Origin: Prunella strophiata
Lineage: Eukaryota > Chordata > Aves > Passeriformes > Prunellidae
Direction of reading: 5' to 3'
Length of the DNA stretch: 64,000 bases
Assembly: GCA_036583965.1 (NCBI GenBank)
Contig: JAZBQD010000015.1
Coordinates: forward strand, 73,267,830 to 73,331,829
Below are positions 1 to 13,645 of this stretch, one piece after another. Position 1 is the stretch's first letter. Each line of letters starts with the position of its first letter. A program made the position numbers and the translations under genes. The notes beneath the pieces are model-generated. The model was not told the DNA's origin. It searched no databases and saw only the letters and a program-made list of their open reading frames with translations.

Positions 1-3000
1 TCTCTGCCTTACCACAAATCACAGTTAGAAGCTATCAGCTTTACTTTGAGGTGAAGAAAAATAAGCTTGTTTGAGTGTGTAAAATTTATGTAATGGAAAA
101 AAGTATAGGAAAAACCAGTTAATATGTGAGTGTTGTAGATTATTGTTGTTAGATGACTGTGGTAGTGCCATGAAAATGGAGATAAGCAAATTTTCCTTCT
201 TCCTTGAGTAACAGTGTGCATTTTTTGGATAACTGATAGCAACCAACATAATACTGCTAATTAAAAACTGGCCTTTTCCCATGTGTTGAAGCAGGGACAG
301 TGCTGTCGAATCCCTGTGGTTTAGTATTTGTCAACTGCTAGTGAGGACTGGTTCTTTCGTAATGTTAAACCTAATTCTAAAGCTTTTTCCAATTAGAATT
401 GGAAAGGTGAAATTCATATATTAATTCATTGACTTTGTTAGAAAAACAAATGTTACCATTTACAAATGTAGTAAATGTAATAGGATATTAGGCATAAAAA
501 TGGTAGCATTGATTAGATTAACTTCAAGCAGTAACTCTCCACCCATCACTCCCACAAGAACTGAGGGGTTAGCTTTTTTACTCAATACCTTTCCTTTTTT
601 TATTATATCATTTGCTGTAGAATATTTGCTTGGCAGATGTATAAATAGTTGTGCTCTTATTTGCTGTATGTTTCTGTTTGGTTTTCCAGCAGAGCCTGGG
701 AATGTTTGTTTTTGCAAGGTTGTTTTGAAAAAATTTGGAGTCTTTGATTACTAAAAATAGTATTTGTTCCAAGCAGCAGTTTATCTGTTAAAGCAATGAG
801 CAGTTTGTAGGAAAAGGACCTGACTACTTACTGTCATGGTTATATACCAGCATGGCAATTTAAACTTGGTATTCATGGAAGATCTTGTTATATAGCAAAG
901 TATGAAAACTACTGCGTTTAAAATCTCATATTTTTCTAGAATATGCTTTTGGAATGGTTTTGTCCATGCTGCAGTCTCCACTGTGTTAACCCACTGTTAG
1001 AAAGTTGAAGCTGTAAAACCCTTTTGCAAGAGCACTTGGTTAACTTGAGTGGCCGTGCAACCTGTGGTGTTTCTGCTCGTAGGCAAGTTCATGAGCAGGA
1101 TGTGACTTGCAGTTCATGTCCACTGAGGCAACACGAGTGGCTTCAAAGAGCAAGAAGGTGCTGCTCTCCATAATGCCGTGCAATGTCCTCTAGGCAGTGA
1201 AAGGAAGTGGCAGAGCCCTGTGTTTGAGTGTGGTAAGCAAGGATGGATATACCTTGATACACAGGTGGAACACTTAAAGTGCAGTCTGTAAATTGTCTGG
1301 GCTGCCAGAACTCAATTCCCTCTGTGCATATGCTGAAGCTTTGTTACGTGTTGATAAAGCAACAAATGGGGCAGGGGCTTTTGTGGTCTTGAGCAGCCAA
1401 AATAGTATCTTAAGCTTTAATTTATTTATTTGTGAAGTGTTTTTACTACTTGGGGTAGAAATCTCACTCCCACTTGTCTCCTTTGCTAATACTTTGGGAT
1501 CTGACTCCTGTTCTGATTTCAGGTGGGATACACAATCTTCAGATTTGAGATCTCCTAGTTTAATGAGACTTGTTTAACCACAGGAGAGATGAATGTTTAG
1601 AGGAGGGATAGGCATCTTTTTCCAGACTGGCTTTTCACTGTCTTAATTGTTGTCTCTGCTTCTGTGATCCCTTCTTTTGTTCCTTTTCTTCAATAAATAA
1701 GACAGAGGTCCAGCAGACAATAAGCTCAATCACGAGGCATCAGTGTTCATCTCTGCAGGAGGTCCATTATGTGCTCATGGATAAGTAGGGGGTCCTGTGG
1801 AAAAGCCCTGTGGAGTTTGAGAAATACAGCATGTGTGCTGCGCTGACAAATAAGGGTTGCACAGGCAGCCTTAATGCTGCATTATCTAGTTTTAGAATCC
1901 TCTTTGTGGCAATTTCAATCACACCTGGTCCTATCTCATTGTTGAGATGAGTCATTGTTTAGAGTTTATGTAGAGTTTTTATTAAATGCCTTAGTGGATG
2001 ATAGTAGATGGCATTGGTTTTATCCAGGGACAGTGGTTACTATGTTATATCAGAGGTATTTTGGGAGTAGAAATGCATTAATTCACTGTGTAATATTGAA
2101 AAAGGCAGATGTATAAGCTGCTTTGTTAGATAAATATATTGAGGACAAATAAGGTATTTAACTCCTTTTTTTTAACTTTTCTTTTTTTTTTTTTTTTTTT
2201 TAATAGACCCAAATACACTCTAGTGTTCAATTTCTTAGGGATTGATTTTTGTCACTGGAGCATCATGTTAGTTCTGCGATGGTAATAAAAGTTAAATGAA
2301 GGAAGGTGTAAAAATTATCAAATACCAAGGAGGAAAAAGGAAAGGAAAAAGGAACCAAATGATATATTTTCCTTTCAGAAGCAATAGATAATTAAGATTG
2401 AAAAGACAAAATATGTTTCTGAGGTGAGGAAAGCTTACCACAGCATAATAGGTTAACACCCATGGAAGAATATATGACACTAAAGGACTTAATTGGAAGT
2501 TCATAGTGATAAGTGACCTAAATTATTGCACTCTTTATTTTGCCAGTTATGTGCACTAAAATTGTTGCTTTAATAAGAAGCTTTCTGAAGGGAACTGTTG
2601 TGTAACCTCCAAGAAAGGACCCAAAAGGAGATAAAGGGGTGCTTCTTCACATGGTATGAGAGAGTTGTAATGTTGCTGTGTACCAGCTGCATTCCTCCTG
2701 CTTTGTGGGATAGAAATTGACTGAATATATGAAATAACTGTTTCCATGTCAAGCTAAATATCATAATGGAATGAAATGTATTCATTATTGAAAGGTGACT
2801 GGTAGAGAGCTAATTATCAGAAACAAAATGACCCTCTATCTCCCTAGTGGAGTTGAAAGTCAAAGGTGACAAACATCTGAAAATGTTGGAGTTATATTTG
2901 AAATGTCAATATTTATTGGTTTCCAAGTCCTGTGTTAGGAGTTGGTTGAATAACACACAGTGTAAGGGCAGTATTACCAGCCACATTTAAACCAACAATG

Positions 3001-6000
3001 AATTAAGTATATTTAAGTGGTGTATTTCTCATCCAGGCATCCATTTCTTTTGCAGAAATTAGAGAATAAAGCCAGGATTTAAGTCAATATCTGTTTATGT
3101 TGCACTTTTTATGTTGCCCTGTTGATACTGGGGGAAAGGGAAAGGAAAGTGAGCAAAACAATTGCTTGTTCTGGAGACCAGTCAGGCAGTCTCTAACCAG
3201 TGAGGCAGGACATCTGTGTGAATTGCTGAGCTTGTAGTAGTTGAAGTACAGTTCTGGAGAATAAACTCTGCTGTCCTTGTCTTGATTCTGCCCAAATATA
3301 TTCAAGTTTGGCACTGGTACAAGATGTAATCTTTGAGAAAGCAGCAATAGCTGGCTAGGGGCAGGCAGGAGTATATCTGAGACAATGAAGTATGAAAGAG
3401 AAGATCAAGGAAGAAGGTAACTTACAGAATTAAGGGTGAGGGTCACTTTGCTTATAGAAATACTGAAAATCACCACACTACCTAACTACTGCAAAAGTTG
3501 CTGTTTCTGTTGTGGTTAGTCTTATTCTGAAACAGAGCTAACAGTTCTTCTAATGTATACAGGCGGATTAATAGATGCAAGGGAGCCTGAATTTTCACAG
3601 GCCATTTGACAGAAAATGTACTGTTTCCCTGAAGCAACCACCAATTCCAAGGCCAAAAGGAAGCCTTTCATGTTTTAACACACAGCACAAGAGGGACAAG
3701 CCTAGGCAGAAGAATGGAAGGGAGATAATGGATATATGATGCAGAAGACTTGGGATTGGAAGTGCAGTGAGGTCACAAAGAGAACTGACCCTTGAAAGGA
3801 ATGTAAAGGTGGGTTGTGTTTTTATGTACCACGCTGCTCAGATATTTGCTTTACAGGGACAATGTGCTCAAATCAGAAAGACAAGCTGTTAATAGTCCCT
3901 GCCCTAGATAGGTCTAATGTTTTTTTATTCCCTGAAGAGAAGAGCAAGAAAATGGAAAGGAACTTGGATAGAATTCCTTAATTTTGTAATGCAAAGTACA
4001 ACCTTGGTGACACAACTCAAGAAAAAGTCACTGTTAACTATTTTGACCTTAAAATTACCTTTTTTCTTACACTCTTTCTCAAATTCCTGCCACTCCCAGT
4101 TAAAATGTATTACTTGGGTTTCTGTGGAAAGAGCAGCTTAGTTGTGTGAGGTGGTCACCGACAGTCTTAGCTCCACAAGGACCCCAGCAAATTAACACGT
4201 TTGTGGTCAGTTCCCCTTGCCTCTGATCTGCCAGGTCTGCTGCAGAAGATATGTGTACAAGGCCACACTGATCTCAGGAGATTTGTTGAACTTTATCTCT
4301 AGGTAATCGTCTTGTTGTGTTCGGATGAGATTACTAATCACACTTTTTAATTAAAGAAATGTCACAGCTATACGAAAATAAAGCTATTTGGAAATTGTGG
4401 TTATTTTGCTGGCAGTTTTCTCTGCTTAAGGAGGCTCGATCAAAACTTCCTGCACTGGCAAATGTATGCTGTCGAATGAAAATGAATTGTGACTAATTTC
4501 AGGCTGACTTCTTCCCAGGTACTTTTTCTTCTTTGTGGTCAAAAGTTGTTCTTGGTGAAGTAGTTAAAGATGTGAAGCATAAATTTTGTATTAAACCTTT
4601 AAAGAGACAACCAAATCACCTAAATTTTGATTGTTCCCTCCTACTAAAGTGTGTTGAAGGCAAAGCTGACATTATTAATGTAAAGATGCATTTCCCAAAA
4701 GGGCAGTTCATATAGCTGAAAAACTGAAGCAGAGTTAAGAAAAAGTTAACTTGAGTTTACTTCCTGGGATAACAGTAATTTCAAAGTTAACATATTCTGA
4801 AATTTTGCTTTGACAGTAATATTTGATTTAATTCTACAGTATGCAATTACAATTATCATTCCCTGTGATATTTAAAATGCTGCCTTGAGTTTAGCATAGC
4901 AAGTGAGTATGGTTGAGTGTTTTTTCAAATGACGTCTACTTCAGTAGTTGCTATGTGTGCAGTTTATCTAGTGTTAACAGCATTCAGGTGTCTAAAATTA
5001 GGAATATATTTTGCCTTAAGAAATCAGCCAACCACAAACCTATATGCTTCACTGATTGCCTTTAATTTAAGCATGGTGTTACTACTGGGTGCCTTGCTTT
5101 TGTGGTTGGTTTGGTTAGAGTTCTGAGTCGATTGGAAGTATTTTCGGCCCACAGTTTTAGAAGTAAAATAAAAATTGGTACTGTGACATTTCAAGCTGGT
5201 GGAGGAAATTGTCAGTTACCCAAATGTATGAAACTGGTAACTGACCCATAGCTTGACAAGGGTTCTGAATTAACGGGATAAATTTATAAAGATAGCTGTG
5301 TAGTAATGAGGTGATTTTGTATTTTCCTTTAAAATTGGCCTTGCTAAAGGGAGGCTTTATGATGGCATCTGATAAAGGTAGGAGTGGAAAAAAATGGTTA
5401 GTGGAATGGAGGGACAAGGGAGGGACACAAAAAGAAGCTTGTGTTTATGTAGTTGAAAAAATTAGACTTAAAAATGGTGTAATAGAACTGTTCCTCCTTC
5501 TGTTCCTCCAGGCCTTACTGACTGAAGAATGAGGTTAGTATTTTGTTGCAGATAGGCAAAGTTCTAAACAGGATCAAAGAAGTCCTTTAGAGTAGGCTCT
5601 TAGGCTTAGACAGAAAACGTGGAAATAAATACTCTTGCACCCTTGCTGTTCCCAGTGCTTCTCCCTGTCAGCATGTTCTGATCTAAGCTGCAGCTGTTTC
5701 TAAGGCTAGAAATGGTTAGTTAAGTTGTACAGAGGCTTGCTACCTGATCATACACTTTTTCTGTCTCTAGATATCTGTAGTTATTTTCCTATTCCCTGAC
5801 TTTCTAGAGTGGTATGAAAGTTTTTCCTGAAGTAGTGGTTGTATGGTGGAGTTTACTGTGCTCAGAACAGGGAACCTGTGGTCTGGCTGGCTCCTGTGTG
5901 TTGAAGAGAGTTAAATGTAGGCTACACAACTTGAATTCCTCAGAAAGAGGTCGTACTTGTGTTCTTTAAAACATTTTTAGTTACTACGTATCTGTCTTAC

Positions 6001-6700
6001 CCTCTAGCTTTCAGAGACATACCTGAATATAGACTCAATTAAATTCCTGTCCTTTAATGAAGTCCTTTGCTTAATGCGTAGCTGATAATGCTTGGAACAT
6101 CAGGGCATCAGTCAGGATCCAAAATTAATTGCCTCTTGGGGATGGATAGTGCCATGTGGGCACCTGAAAGAACAGTGTCTCTTTCAAAAACCTTCTGAAA
6201 TGGTCAGCTTTGAAAATGAGGCACATCCTTATTATGTTAAGGAAGATATTTGGGTCTTGAATCCTGCTTAATATTTTCACTTTGTAGCAACAAAGGCAAA
6301 TAAATATTTTGTCTATGGAAGATGGCACAAGTTGAAAGAAGAGAGCCATAACTTCCTTACTTCCTGCCTTCTAGTAGTCACCTTCCCCTCCACCAGCCCC
6401 CAAATGTAGGAGGACAAAGCCCAAACCTGGCATAAAGGGAAGAGGGCATCTCGTTCCCAAACCAGTCACTTAATGCGTCAGTCCGCAGTAGAACAGTATT
6501 GTTTTAACGTGGCTAAGGCCCTGTTCTTTCCTTTGTATTGAATTCCTTCCTGTTTAAGAACATTGTCTTTAAAGTACACTTATATCAGCTTGAATGGTAG
6601 GAACTTTGTGCTTATTGCTACAGTATCTATATTAATTAGTTGCTGCAGCTGTTTCAAGTAGAAAAAAAAAGAGTTATCAGGCACTGGCTGTGGGATAGCA
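1..6700. other. Unique intron-like sequence
   Basis: AT-rich single-copy sequence with only short chance frames. A T-tract lies at 2182-2201. Around 4290-4510 the sequence is dense in TAATC/TTAATTA-type motifs and looks like a possible conserved noncoding element. I see no gene or transposon. Confidence 0.6.
2182..2201. repeat. T20 tract
   Basis: Homopolymer within a longer T-rich stretch from 2165. Confidence 0.9.
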
Positions 6701-6717
6701 AGTGTGTTTGTTAGCAG

Positions 6718-6882
6718 AGCTGCTGTGGAGGTGAAAGAAGGCAGAACTAGGGAGGAGCTGAAACTCTACTTGCCTTTGTATGCTCAGCAAGAGAGGAATA
6801 TCCAGCAACTGGGCAAAACCATGCTAGATGACATGGATCCAAACATACAGCTGTCAGTTAAATATCCCAGAGTCTCAAAGAA
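6718..6882 (+). other. Cassette-like open segment with consensus splice sites
   Basis: The acceptor gtgtgtttgttagcag and the perfect donor AAGAA|gtaagt bound 165 nt that are open in one frame (phase 2 to 2), encoding AAVEVKEGRTREELKLYL, then LYAQQERNIQQLGKTMLDD and a Lys-rich end. The length is a multiple of three. Inserted between TRIO exons in phase 1 it would hit TGA after five codons, so as a TRIO cassette it would be a poison exon. I do not recognise the peptide. Confidence 0.3.
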
Positions 6883-6889
6883 GTAAGTG

Positions 6890-9800
6890 ATGGGTGTTAA
6901 GTAACTTGGTGCACTTTCCATAATCACACACATTGTGTCAATTAATAGAGAAGATTAAGTTCCATATGCTCAATTAAAGAAAACACATAATTTTCAGTAA
7001 TGCTAGAGCTAATATCCATATATTTCTGTGACTTGAACTTCAAAAACAAAAGTGGAGGTAGCTATTTTATACATTCTTTCTGACTAATTCCTGTGACTTG
7101 TATTGGACTGGTTGTGGGCAAGCAGGGAACGGAGAACGCTGCATTTTTTTCAATAATTGTGTAATTAAATTCATTGATGGTAGGCCAAGAATACTGATCA
7201 CAAGGGTTGGTGCTGAATCAGAAGGAATACTTTAAATGGTGCTCTGTTGAACAGAGACATAATTGCCCTCTCTTTCCCCTTCTTGGCTTATTGGATGGCT
7301 GAATTGCTCATTTCATACATGACTTTGAGTGTGACTGGAGCTGTGAATCAGTGTTTGTTGGAGTTTTGCATCTGGCTTATGGTCTGACTTCCCTTTTATG
7401 AGCTGGAGAGGCTGCCTCTGTTATTACTGTGTAGTGAAAATCCTCTTAAACTCTCCTTCTCGTGAGTGGGTGAAAATGTTTGCCAAACACATGAATCAAT
7501 AATTGCTTATTTGCCTCAGTGCTCCTTTTCAAAAGCTTCACTGTCCTTTTCTGTGTTTGCACAGATAATCGATGTCTGTCCCCACATGATAATTAACAGG
7601 GATAGATAACTTAGGGGCCCTTCCTTTACAAAGTCATCCTACAACTGAAACCTCTTATTCCATTTTTGACCTTTTGTCAAGGCTTTCATTGAAATGGCAA
7701 TAGCTTACATGCAGTGAGAATGACTTGATGATTATTTTAGTTAAAGGTGTTTGCTAGTTTACCATTCTACTGAAATGCCTGGAGCTCTGTGTGGGTCAAA
7801 AAGAATAAGTAAACTGTCTGAAGGCTATTAAAAATGAGATATACACTTGTCTCAGTATGAGGAAGAACACTGCATGTAGCTTGACCTGGTAAGTTTTCAT
7901 AAACTAGAGACTGGCTTTTTAATGGCCTTGTCTAACATGTCCATTTTGTTCTGCAGTTGCTGACTGAATTTGAAAATTAAAATGAGGGAAAAATAACCTT
8001 CATGATTACAGTTTTCCCTTGGGAACTATTTCAGTTGTGGCTTTCTCATGAGAGAGATTGTGGCTTCCTTTCTATTTCTGTGGCATGAAAATTCAGATTT
8101 GTGTAGCCTGTTTCTAAAGTTGAGAATATTCTAGATGCCAGTTTCAGAAGATACAAGCAACTTCCAGGTGCCTGCAATTTGAGGAAGTCTCTAGCTGATT
8201 CAGATTGCCATCTTGATGTGACCTTTGTCAAAAATAACCACAGTTAAGTAGTACATGCACAAACTGTCTATGCCGTAGAGTGAGGAAAAGACAAACCAAT
8301 CTGTTTTAATGGATGAGATTTGTTTGCTATTTTAGATTTGCATTCTGTAGTGGGAAGACAAGCTTTTAAAACTGTCTGTTTTACTTTGTATGCTATTCAG
8401 GTCAGTGGCTTCTTAGTCCACTGGAGGACTGCAAGATAGACTTGAGCTGTTCGCACTGTTCCAAATCAGTGGGGCTCCCTGTCACTGGGTGACTTGTTTT
8501 GTTCCAGTGCTTGGCTTTGTCACCCACTGAAAAACTACTCTTGGTGCCTTAGTTTATGCCACTTAGTTTCAGTTTATGCCACTGAAAATCTGCTTTTTGG
8601 TACCACAATTAACATTAGCTGGATGATAGCTTCAAACTGTATTGCTCTATAGCTTGACATAGATGCAATGCCTGTACCTGCCTAAAGTGTGTTCAGATTG
8701 TTTGTATTTCAGTGATATGATCTGATGGTAACAAAGTTTCTTCAGTGGACAAAAAGTAGGAGGAAAAGACTCTATCCCTTATTCTGTAGGCCTGAAGCTA
8801 TGCAGAATCTGTTTGATTATCTAGAGCCTCTTAATGGCTGTTCCCATTAGCAATTTAGTTCAGATCGAAGTGTTCTTTTGGAGTGCATCTCTTGATTTTC
8901 CCATTTCATAGTTCTTTGTTCGATGTGAAGCTTCTCAGGCACACAAATAGAATTCCTTTCAGATGAAATTGAAAGGAATTAGATACACCAGTTACAAATA
9001 AATATTAAGTCCACAGAACCAGACAACAGCCAGTCAAAGGTAGAACTTCCTGTAAAATTTCATTCAAAATACATAGTTTGGCCATTGAGGTTTCTGCAGT
9101 GGGATTTTGCTGTATTGACACTCTTCTGTTGCATTGTGCGTTAAGCTCAAGTATAGACTTAACCAAGAAAAGGTCAGTAGCTAGGTCCTGAAACTCAGCA
9201 AATACTCTAATGAAGCAAAAAAGATCTGACAGAGAGTTAATTTACTGTATGAAATGAATAATCACTCTAAAAAAGTGGATTGTGCTTCAGAAACCTTTCT
9301 CAGTATCCAAATGGTCCTGGGAGTGCAAGGACTTGGAGAGCTGAAGGAAGGGAGGAGATGGCTGCTTAAGTTACAGGTGTGAGGTGAGGGGCTGGTGTTG
9401 CATGTGGCACAGCAGCTGTTGCATTTGTGTTTTCTCCTGTGGCAAGGCACTTAGATTACCTCTCAGCACCTAAAGCAGGTCACAATTTTGCCTGGGACCT
9501 GTGTGTCAACTTGTGAAGAATTCTGTGTGTCTAAAAAGCACAGGTTCATCACTAATGCTGTAGAGAGGGACACATATTTGAGGTTCCTCTCTACTAAATG
9601 CAACTGGATGGGACAGTGTTTTATTCCTCCACCCATTCACTCCTAGAAAAAACATGGTTGAGTGTGAATGGGACAATAACCATACATGTCCTACTTCTCT
9701 GTTGGAAACTACAAGTTCTTTTGATGTACAGCTGCCTAGAGCCAAGAAACAAGTAAAATGCTAGGAAGAGGACAGTCAGAAAGCAGGCATGTGAACTGAC

Positions 9801-12800
9801 TCTATGATGCAGATAGGCTGGAGAAATCCTTCTCGTGCAAAAGCTGCTCCAAAGTTATTTATTCAGAAAGGAATTCAGAAGCTAAATCATCAATAATTGA
9901 GCACTGGTCATACGTCTTAAAAAATTTGAAATGTTGTTGTAGAATTCATCGTTAGTTGAAGTATTTTGCAACAGGTTGGAGAAGTATAACTTCCAATGGA
10001 TAATGTTATCCTTTCACTGTCCCTCTTCTGATGAGCATAAATTGTTAACTCCCAATTCTTAGATAAATTTTTGAGTGCTACTAATTGGCTTACTGTAAGA
10101 CCCATCAGTGTAAGGCTTAGAGCTCAAGTAGCCTTTTTGTGATAGATAGAGTTTACTTATTTGACCATCTGCCAAAATTTTCATCTCCTTAGTAGAGTTA
10201 TCTGGAAGAATATTTTCTGAGGTTCCCAACTGCTTGATTGCAGCATCATTGCAGCTGGGTCCAAATGTTACTGGTTTATGAGTTTGAAAGGTTTTGTTTT
10301 GGTGGAGGTGTTAACACTCGCTTTTGTCTTCTCTGTGGGAGCAGAAATGTGTCAGGATAACTCCAGGAGAGAATGTTGGAAACTGAATGTAAGATGAAAT
10401 TGTAGGCAACATTGATCAATTTTGATTAAAAATGCTGCTGTGGAGCCCTTGTACTTAATGAAGATGCGCAGAAGGGCTTAGTGAAGGTCACTGCTAGCAG
10501 TAAGGATTTGTTCAGATCCTGCCTCTTTAAAGGCTGCTGCCAATTTAAAGAAAACCTTCCAAGCCCTCCGTTCTTTTTTTCTTTTGGCTGCTGAGAGTGT
10601 TTGCATTGCCCAGGAGCAGGGACAGGAGACTAAGGCAAAAATTTGGATTTCTGAAGACCTACTGTGAGTGAGTTCGTTTGCTTTTGCAGACTTGTCTGTA
10701 GAGATGGAGAGCTCTAGCAGATGAGCAAGACGATTTATTTTTAAATCTGTCATGAGTTGTAAGTTGATATTATCATGTGAAAATAGAAAAACTCTTTAAA
10801 AAAAAAAGTTTACCTAAGTATCTAAGGCTTGAATTGATGACTTGAAACAAGTCTTCCAGTCCCTCCAAGCTCCAGGTTTAGGCTTTGTGTTTAGTTCTGG
10901 TGTAAGAAGACTTAACACTGAATTTGAAAAGTCATCAAAGTCTTTGGTACTGTCGGTAAGGTTGCCCATCCACTCAGAATTAAATATCTGCTTGGCAATA
11001 CATTTGCATCTTTCAAATTTGTGTCTTATGCATCTCTTGCTGCCTTGTGTTCAGTGCCTTAATGATGACATCTTTTTGCTAGAGGATGGTGTAAACCTTG
11101 GTCCTCTAGCTACTCTTTAGGTACTTGTACATTCATGCATCAGCAACCAGCAGCCATCTGTTTCCTACTGGACTTTAGGCCTAGCCTGCCAGCTCTAAGG
11201 AGATCTGGTTATACAGCTTCATTTCTTGAGAGGGAGGATAAAGTAATGACATGCATTAGTGGGTATTTGAGAAATACTTGTATTAGTAGATTATTTTGAA
11301 TTTCATATAAGTACAACCAAATAGCATTTGTGAAAAGAATCTTTATTATGTTTCAGATGACAGTATTATCAATGATTTTGTGGAATAAAAACTAAGTGGC
11401 ATACGTTTGTCATCCCAGAATCAGAGATGTTAAGAAACATGTACAAAGGAAGGGAGCAAATCTTGTTTTAGGTGGGGTTTCAATTTTACTTTGCTTTCCT
11501 TAGCTACATTTATAGCTTGACCTGCTGCTTTCATAAAGCTGTTTGTAGAATTCAGCCTGGACTTTGTGTAGGTTGTCTGACAGCAATTTGAGGTGACAGA
11601 GAAATCCAGGCACATCTTTGCCTCTTCCCTTTCCAGGGAGAGGAAAAGGTTGTGACTGGCAGTCAGGCTGTGACCTCTTGAGGCAAGTGGCTTGTATGGG
11701 CAAACATGCCTTGATCTCCTTCAGAAGAGAACATTCTCAGCCAGTCTGTTACTGCACATCTTTGTTCAGAGAAGGTGTAATGTTATTTCTAAGGTGTGCT
11801 TCCAAGTGAAAGAAATCTGGCCTGTAAAGGGTACCTCAACCTGCAATATATTCTGGCTTCCTTGTATGGCTCCTGGTGCCCTGAACTTCGGTGCATTTTT
11901 CTCCTCTAATGGATACTTGTAAGGAGTTGTAGTCATTTGCGTGACTCTGGTAATAGACCACTTGTAAAATCAAAATTGTCAGGCGTGATTGAAAACACTC
12001 CCTGCAGAGACACAATTGCTATATTTGGAGTTGTTGTGGGGTAATTTTCCTCTCTCCTAGTACAGCCTCTTTCCCATACTACCACTCCATTTTGCAGTCA
12101 GTACTATGGGGCCAGTGTCCCTTGGTGACAGAGATACTGAATTCTGCAGACATGTATGTCAGTGTCAAGGAGGAGATCTCAGAAGAGGTTTTGCTGGAAT
12201 ATACAGAACTCCTGTGGGTATATTGAGTTAGGCTCAATTCTGCCTCTCCCAGGTCTAATTCCAGTTAGAGATTTTCAAGAATTCAGTGTTGTCCCTTTCA
12301 AAAGTACCCCAAGTTGTGTATTTGACTAGCCAGTTCACACGTGTAAAAGGGCGCACATTGCTTTCGTTGCATTTGTCTTAGTTATGAACACTCAAATGAG
12401 AAGGGCTGTTGTTCCTCTAACTAGAATACTGTAGTACCTTTTCCCAGGTAGTAATAAAATTATTAAAACAATCTTTTGGTCAGCTTTCATTTTAGATGAT
12501 AAACTGTGGACATGAGTTATCACAGAATACTGGTTATTTCATGGTATGGTGTTTGGCTGGTGTTCTGACAGGTGCTGCTAACTATGAAACTTGTTATTAG
12601 CAGCTGAAATTCTTGTCTGGGAACCTCTTTGAAGTGCCTTCAGGTACAGAAACACCAAGAGCTATTGTCCCTCCAGGCTAAACCAAATGTTTATCTGTCC
12701 CACTATCCTACCTCTACCAGTGACCAAACCAAATCCCCAGGAAACACCCCACAAGGATGGGATAAATGTCAGTGAAGCTTCTTCACTCTCTTGCCTCAGC

Positions 12801-13049
12801 ATGTGACTGGGTCTTCTGTAGCTAAATGATATTTCTGTAATTTCAGTGACCTGTGGAGTTCTACTTTTCTACCAACTTGTTCAGTGTCCCCTTGGGCTTG
12901 TATATGCTTTTATATCTGGAAAATCCAGTGGTACACAATTTAATCACTTTAACCACCTCCTTGTGTAATTTTGGGCCTGCTACTTTCTAGTTTTCTTTGA
13001 GAGAAATGAAAACTCTTGTATTGAAAGAGTTAGCAAACAAAAAATTAGC
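6890..13049. other. Unique intron-like sequence
   Basis: No supported gene. A stretch near 7440-7740, with TGATAATTAAC- and AATCAATAATTG-like motifs, could be a conserved enhancer. A 91-codon - strand frame at 10478-10753 has ordinary composition but no supporting splice context. Confidence 0.55.
8551..8583. repeat. 20-bp period short duplication
   Basis: agtttatgccact occurs at 8551 and 8571. Confidence 0.85.
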
Positions 13050-13645
13050 CCTGCCCAAGCCACTCATAATTTTATAAACCTTTGTCATGTTCCTATGCTT
13101 TTCCGTGCTGAAGAGTCTTACTCTGGTTAGCCACTTGTCATGCAGATATGGATTAAAATCATCTCTCTAATCATCTTGTTGGCCCTCGTCTGGGCTCACT
13201 GCAACTGGTCTTGTCCTTCCCGTGCTGAGGTCTCAGAGCTGCATGCAGCACTGCATGTGGGGTCTCAGCAGAGCAGAGGGGGCAGAATCCCCTCCCTCCC
13301 CTTGCTGCCCACACTGCTTTGGATGCAGCCCAGGACACATTTGGCTCTGGGCTGTGAGTGCCCATGGCTGGGTCATGTCCAACCTCTCCATGCACCCCCA
13401 GTTTCTTCTCAGTTGGGCTGCTCTGGATCTGTTCATCCCTCAGTCTGTGTTGATACCAGGGTTTACCCTGAGCCAGGTGCAGCAGCTTTCACTTGGTCTT
13501 GTTAAACCTCACGAGATTCCCATGGGACCACTTCTTGCAGTTGTCCAGGTCCCTCTGGATGCCATGCCATCCTTGCAGTGAGTCAACCGCACCACTCAGC
13601 TTGGTGTCATCTGCAAATTTACTGAGGATGCACTCGATCTCTTTG
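13050..13645 (-). mobile_element. CR1 LINE fragment, antisense
   Basis: Read on the - strand it is the 3' part of CR1 ORF2. The + strand shows the familiar avian CR1 phrases for the RT end (accgcaccactcagcttggt, gtgtcatctgcaaatttact, ccaggtccctctggat) and the downstream region (ggggtctcagcagagcagag). It is degenerate, with no intact frame. Long + strand frames here, such as 13140-13505, are antisense readings of the element. Confidence 0.85.

Noticed and set aside
13140..13581. + strand frames of about 120 codons
   Set aside because: These are antisense readings of a CR1 fragment.
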